NCBI GenBank assembly: GCA_905147135.1
Contig: LR990039.1
Location: 31,245,708-31,309,707 of the forward strand
Direction of reading: 5' to 3'
DNA: 64,000 nt
From: Blastobasis lacticolella
Taxonomy: Eukaryota; Arthropoda; Insecta; Lepidoptera; Blastobasidae
Shown here: positions 62,191-64,000 of the stretch, piece after piece
How positions within the stretch are numbered: position 1 is the first letter of the stretch
Layout of the letters: every line of letters starts with the position of its first letter
Notes under the pieces: generated by a model
Database searches by the model: none
What the model saw: the letters and a program-made list of their open reading frames with translations, nothing else
What the model was told of the DNA's origin: nothing
Made by a program: the position numbers and the translations under genes

Positions 62191-63138
62191 ACGTATCAGT
62201 GACGGGGTTACCATCGAGCAGGGAAAATCAGTCTCCCTGTTGAGTTTTCAAATGGATCAGAGTCTGACCTGGTAGCTACACATTGATAAGCTATGTGGAA
62301 AATTAGGCGGAGCATGTTTTGTGTTGAGTCGTCTCAGTTCGACTATGCCGACTGAAGTGGTACGATTGTGTTACTTTTCCTCAGTCCAGTCTCTTACCCA
62401 GTACGGTCTGGATCTGTGGAGTCGTGCGGCGGATTGGGAACGAGTCTTCCGCATACAAAAGCGCACTGTGAGAATAGTCGCCAGGGTGGCAAGTGATGAG
62501 CCAGCAAAGGCTCTCTTCGTTAAGCTTGGGATAGCATTGCCGTCCCTACTAATATTTGAAGTTGCCAAATATGTCAGGCTTAATATTGATAGTCATGAGA
62601 AATATTGGGAAGGGTCACACGGATAACGTCCACCACTCGGGCCGGCTGCGGAGCGTCCCGCATAAACAGTCGCGGCGCGCGCGCACGCCGAAGTCGTCAC
62701 CGCCACCAGCATGCCCATGTTTACTAATAGGCTGCAAAATTGGCTTATCAAGCAGGCATTCTATAGTTATGGTGAACTGTCGGAACTGAAGGTACTGAAC
62801 TGATGTAACGATCCCTATTTATTTGATTTAAGTTTTAATTATTATTTTATATTTTGTTTTATTAGACATTCAAATGAATTAATCACCTATTTTTGTTTTT
62901 ATGTTACGTTTTGAAACGTGACCTACTTGATTTACTGTAATTTATACTTGGGATTCCGTGAATATAATGACATGTAATTTAATAGTTACCAATAAATGAA
63001 TATGAATACATAAATGTTGAGTGGTATACAACCATTTGTTTGCCCAGTGTCTTTGAAAAAGTTAGAGAAACCGACCAAGAAATCGCAGCCATGCACATCT
63101 GCTTCGGCGCAAACCGCGAACAAGACAAAGTTTTATTA

Positions 63139-63204
63139 GGTGGTAGGACTAGCCTGAGGAGTCCGTCTGGGTGGATACCACCGCCTTATCTATTTCTGCC
63201 GCTT
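63139..63204 (+). repeat. Repeat with a conserved two-stem motif
   Basis: GGTGGTA (63139-63145) pairs with TACCACC (63176-63182), and GGACT (63146-63150) with AGTCC (63160-63164). This is followed by the conserved cttatctatttctgccgc. The same layout, without the inner stem, is at 37471-37408 on the minus strand. The frame 63040-63354 runs through it and is not credible as a gene. Confidence 0.75.
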
Positions 63205-63231
63205 GTAGGATCTTACTTTGCCTTATGTAAT

Positions 63232-63650
63232 ACTTACGGTTATGAGGACTCCTGTTTAAACGTTGTTTTCAACACGTTGACACTTTTATTCTTAATTTTT
63301 CCACCTTTATTAGTTTATTATGGGCATCTTTGGATCTGGCCCTTCAGGCTCTGATTGTCAATCATTATTTCCTGGAAAATATGTTAATTCTGTATTTGAT
63401 GTAACTACGTTTTTACTAATGTGTTTAATTTAAATTGAATATAATAGAATATAGGGTTTTGCTTTGACTTGTGTTAGTACTTACGGTTATTAGGACTTTT
63501 AGACACATTTTTGTGTAGCATGTTGATGCTTTTTATTTTCAATTTGTCATATTTGTTACTTTTTATGGGTATCTTTGGATTTGGCCCTTCAGGCTCTGAT
63601 TGTCCATCATTCCTCCCTGGAAAATTAAGTTTATTCTGTATAACAGACTA
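63232..63650 (+). repeat. Tandem duplication, period 247 bp
   Basis: Acttacggttat at 63232 recurs at 63479. Both units run through ttatgggcatctttggatct / tatgggtatctttggattt, ggcccttcaggctctgattg and cctggaaaat to TTCTGTAT. Divergence is roughly a quarter of positions in parts. Confidence 0.85.
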
Positions 63651-64000
63651 TGTTGATTACTACGTTCTATTAATGTTTTGATTCTAATAGATTTTGGGGA
63701 ATGTTCTTTTGATATATAGACACCCAAATGATAAAAGTAATGATGGTTTCCGAATGAAAAGCAGGGGCAATGGCGTGTGTCTGGATTCTTACCTTCGTAA
63801 CTTCTTGTTTTTTAAATATTATGGATCCGGACGGGCCCCAATGCTTCGGAAGGTTGTTTATTTCGATAGGGTTTGATTTATATATAGTTTCCAATACGAA
63901 TTATACACATAAACCCGCATTTTTATTGGGAGCGGGTCCTTTCTGTTATTTTACTCTTGTCATGTCATTTGATGACAAGTGGGAAATTTTTAATAGTCAA
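63651..64000. other. No gene recognised
   Basis: Frames at 63670-63894 (minus) and 63694-63876 (plus) overlap and show no domain. Confidence 0.45.

Larger units (their letters stand above)
59837..63012 (+). mobile_element. CR1/Jockey-like LINE, 5'-truncated and split by a 2.2-kb insert
   Basis: The left part (59837-60029) holds DTLVYIYADDVAVVV with the YADD catalytic box (59856-59867) and, after a small frame change, LNTSKTQLLHF. The right part (62191-62803) resumes with ISDGVTIEQGKSVSLLSFQM, then HIDKLCGKLGGACFVLSRLS, YGLDLWSRAADWERVFRIQK, LIFEVAKYVRL and the ORF end FTNRLQNWLIKQAFYSYGEL with TGA at 62801. A 3' UTR and an aataaatgaatatgaata tail follow to about 63012. Between the parts is the insert at 60030-62190. 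Confidence 0.9.

Noticed and set aside
63040..63354. 104-residue gene
   Set aside because: The frame runs through the repeat motif at 63139-63204 and half of a tandem repeat.

Overview
The window looks like AT-rich nuclear DNA of a moth or butterfly (Lepidoptera). The evidence is spliced genes with GT-AG introns, many decayed non-LTR retrotransposons (RTE-like, CR1/Jockey-like), a mariner, a copia-like element, tRNA-headed SINEs, and interspersed repeats with (AATA)n or (GAT)n tails of the kind common in lepidopteran genomes. The order-level assignment is inference; no species can be named. Most of the 64 kb is intron or intergenic DNA filled with broken mobile elements.

The one large host gene lies on the minus strand between 45222 and 19516. 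Nine coding exons join in phase at every junction, with consensus splice sites, into about 518 codons. They encode a 12-helix major facilitator transporter of the SV2/SVOP type. The exon carrying the start codon was not found. An eighty-six-base relic of a related transporter exon sits in one of its introns (31270-31355).

A second, small gene candidate lies inside an intron of the transporter on the opposite strand (29011-29924). It has a TATA motif, a first exon that is almost exactly a signal peptide, a gtgagt donor, and a phase-matched second exon ending in a proline-rich basic tail. The predicted secreted protein is 82 residues and I do not recognise it.

Mobile elements by region. 1-13 kb: SINE tail, CR1-like LINE 3' end, and a foldback with arms of about 300 bp. 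12.6-17.2 kb: SINE, then copia-like remnants on both sides of a frameshifted mariner. 18-25 kb: SINEs, interspersed repeats, and a three-level nest in which an errantivirus-type envelope fragment lies in an RTE LINE that splits a SINE. 28-38 kb: LINE ends, a PIF1-like helicase remnant, a Harbinger-like fragment with a tandem copy, and a repeat-encoded RT-associated protein fragment. 44 kb: SINE. 47-51 kb: a perfect 32-bp hairpin, a three-copy repeat and a tyrosine recombinase fragment. 54-58 kb: LINE fragments, a perfect hairpin at a LINE tail and a DDE transposase relic.

The right end (59.8-63.0 kb) is the most unusual part. A CR1/Jockey-like LINE is split by a 2161-bp insert flanked by ACGTA on both sides; removing the insert and one ACGTA restores the LINE reading frame exactly. 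The insert carries an intact, intronless 253-residue ORF of unknown family plus related broken reading frames. It has no terminal repeats or poly-A tail that I can see, and is best viewed as a captured foreign (possibly viral) sequence.
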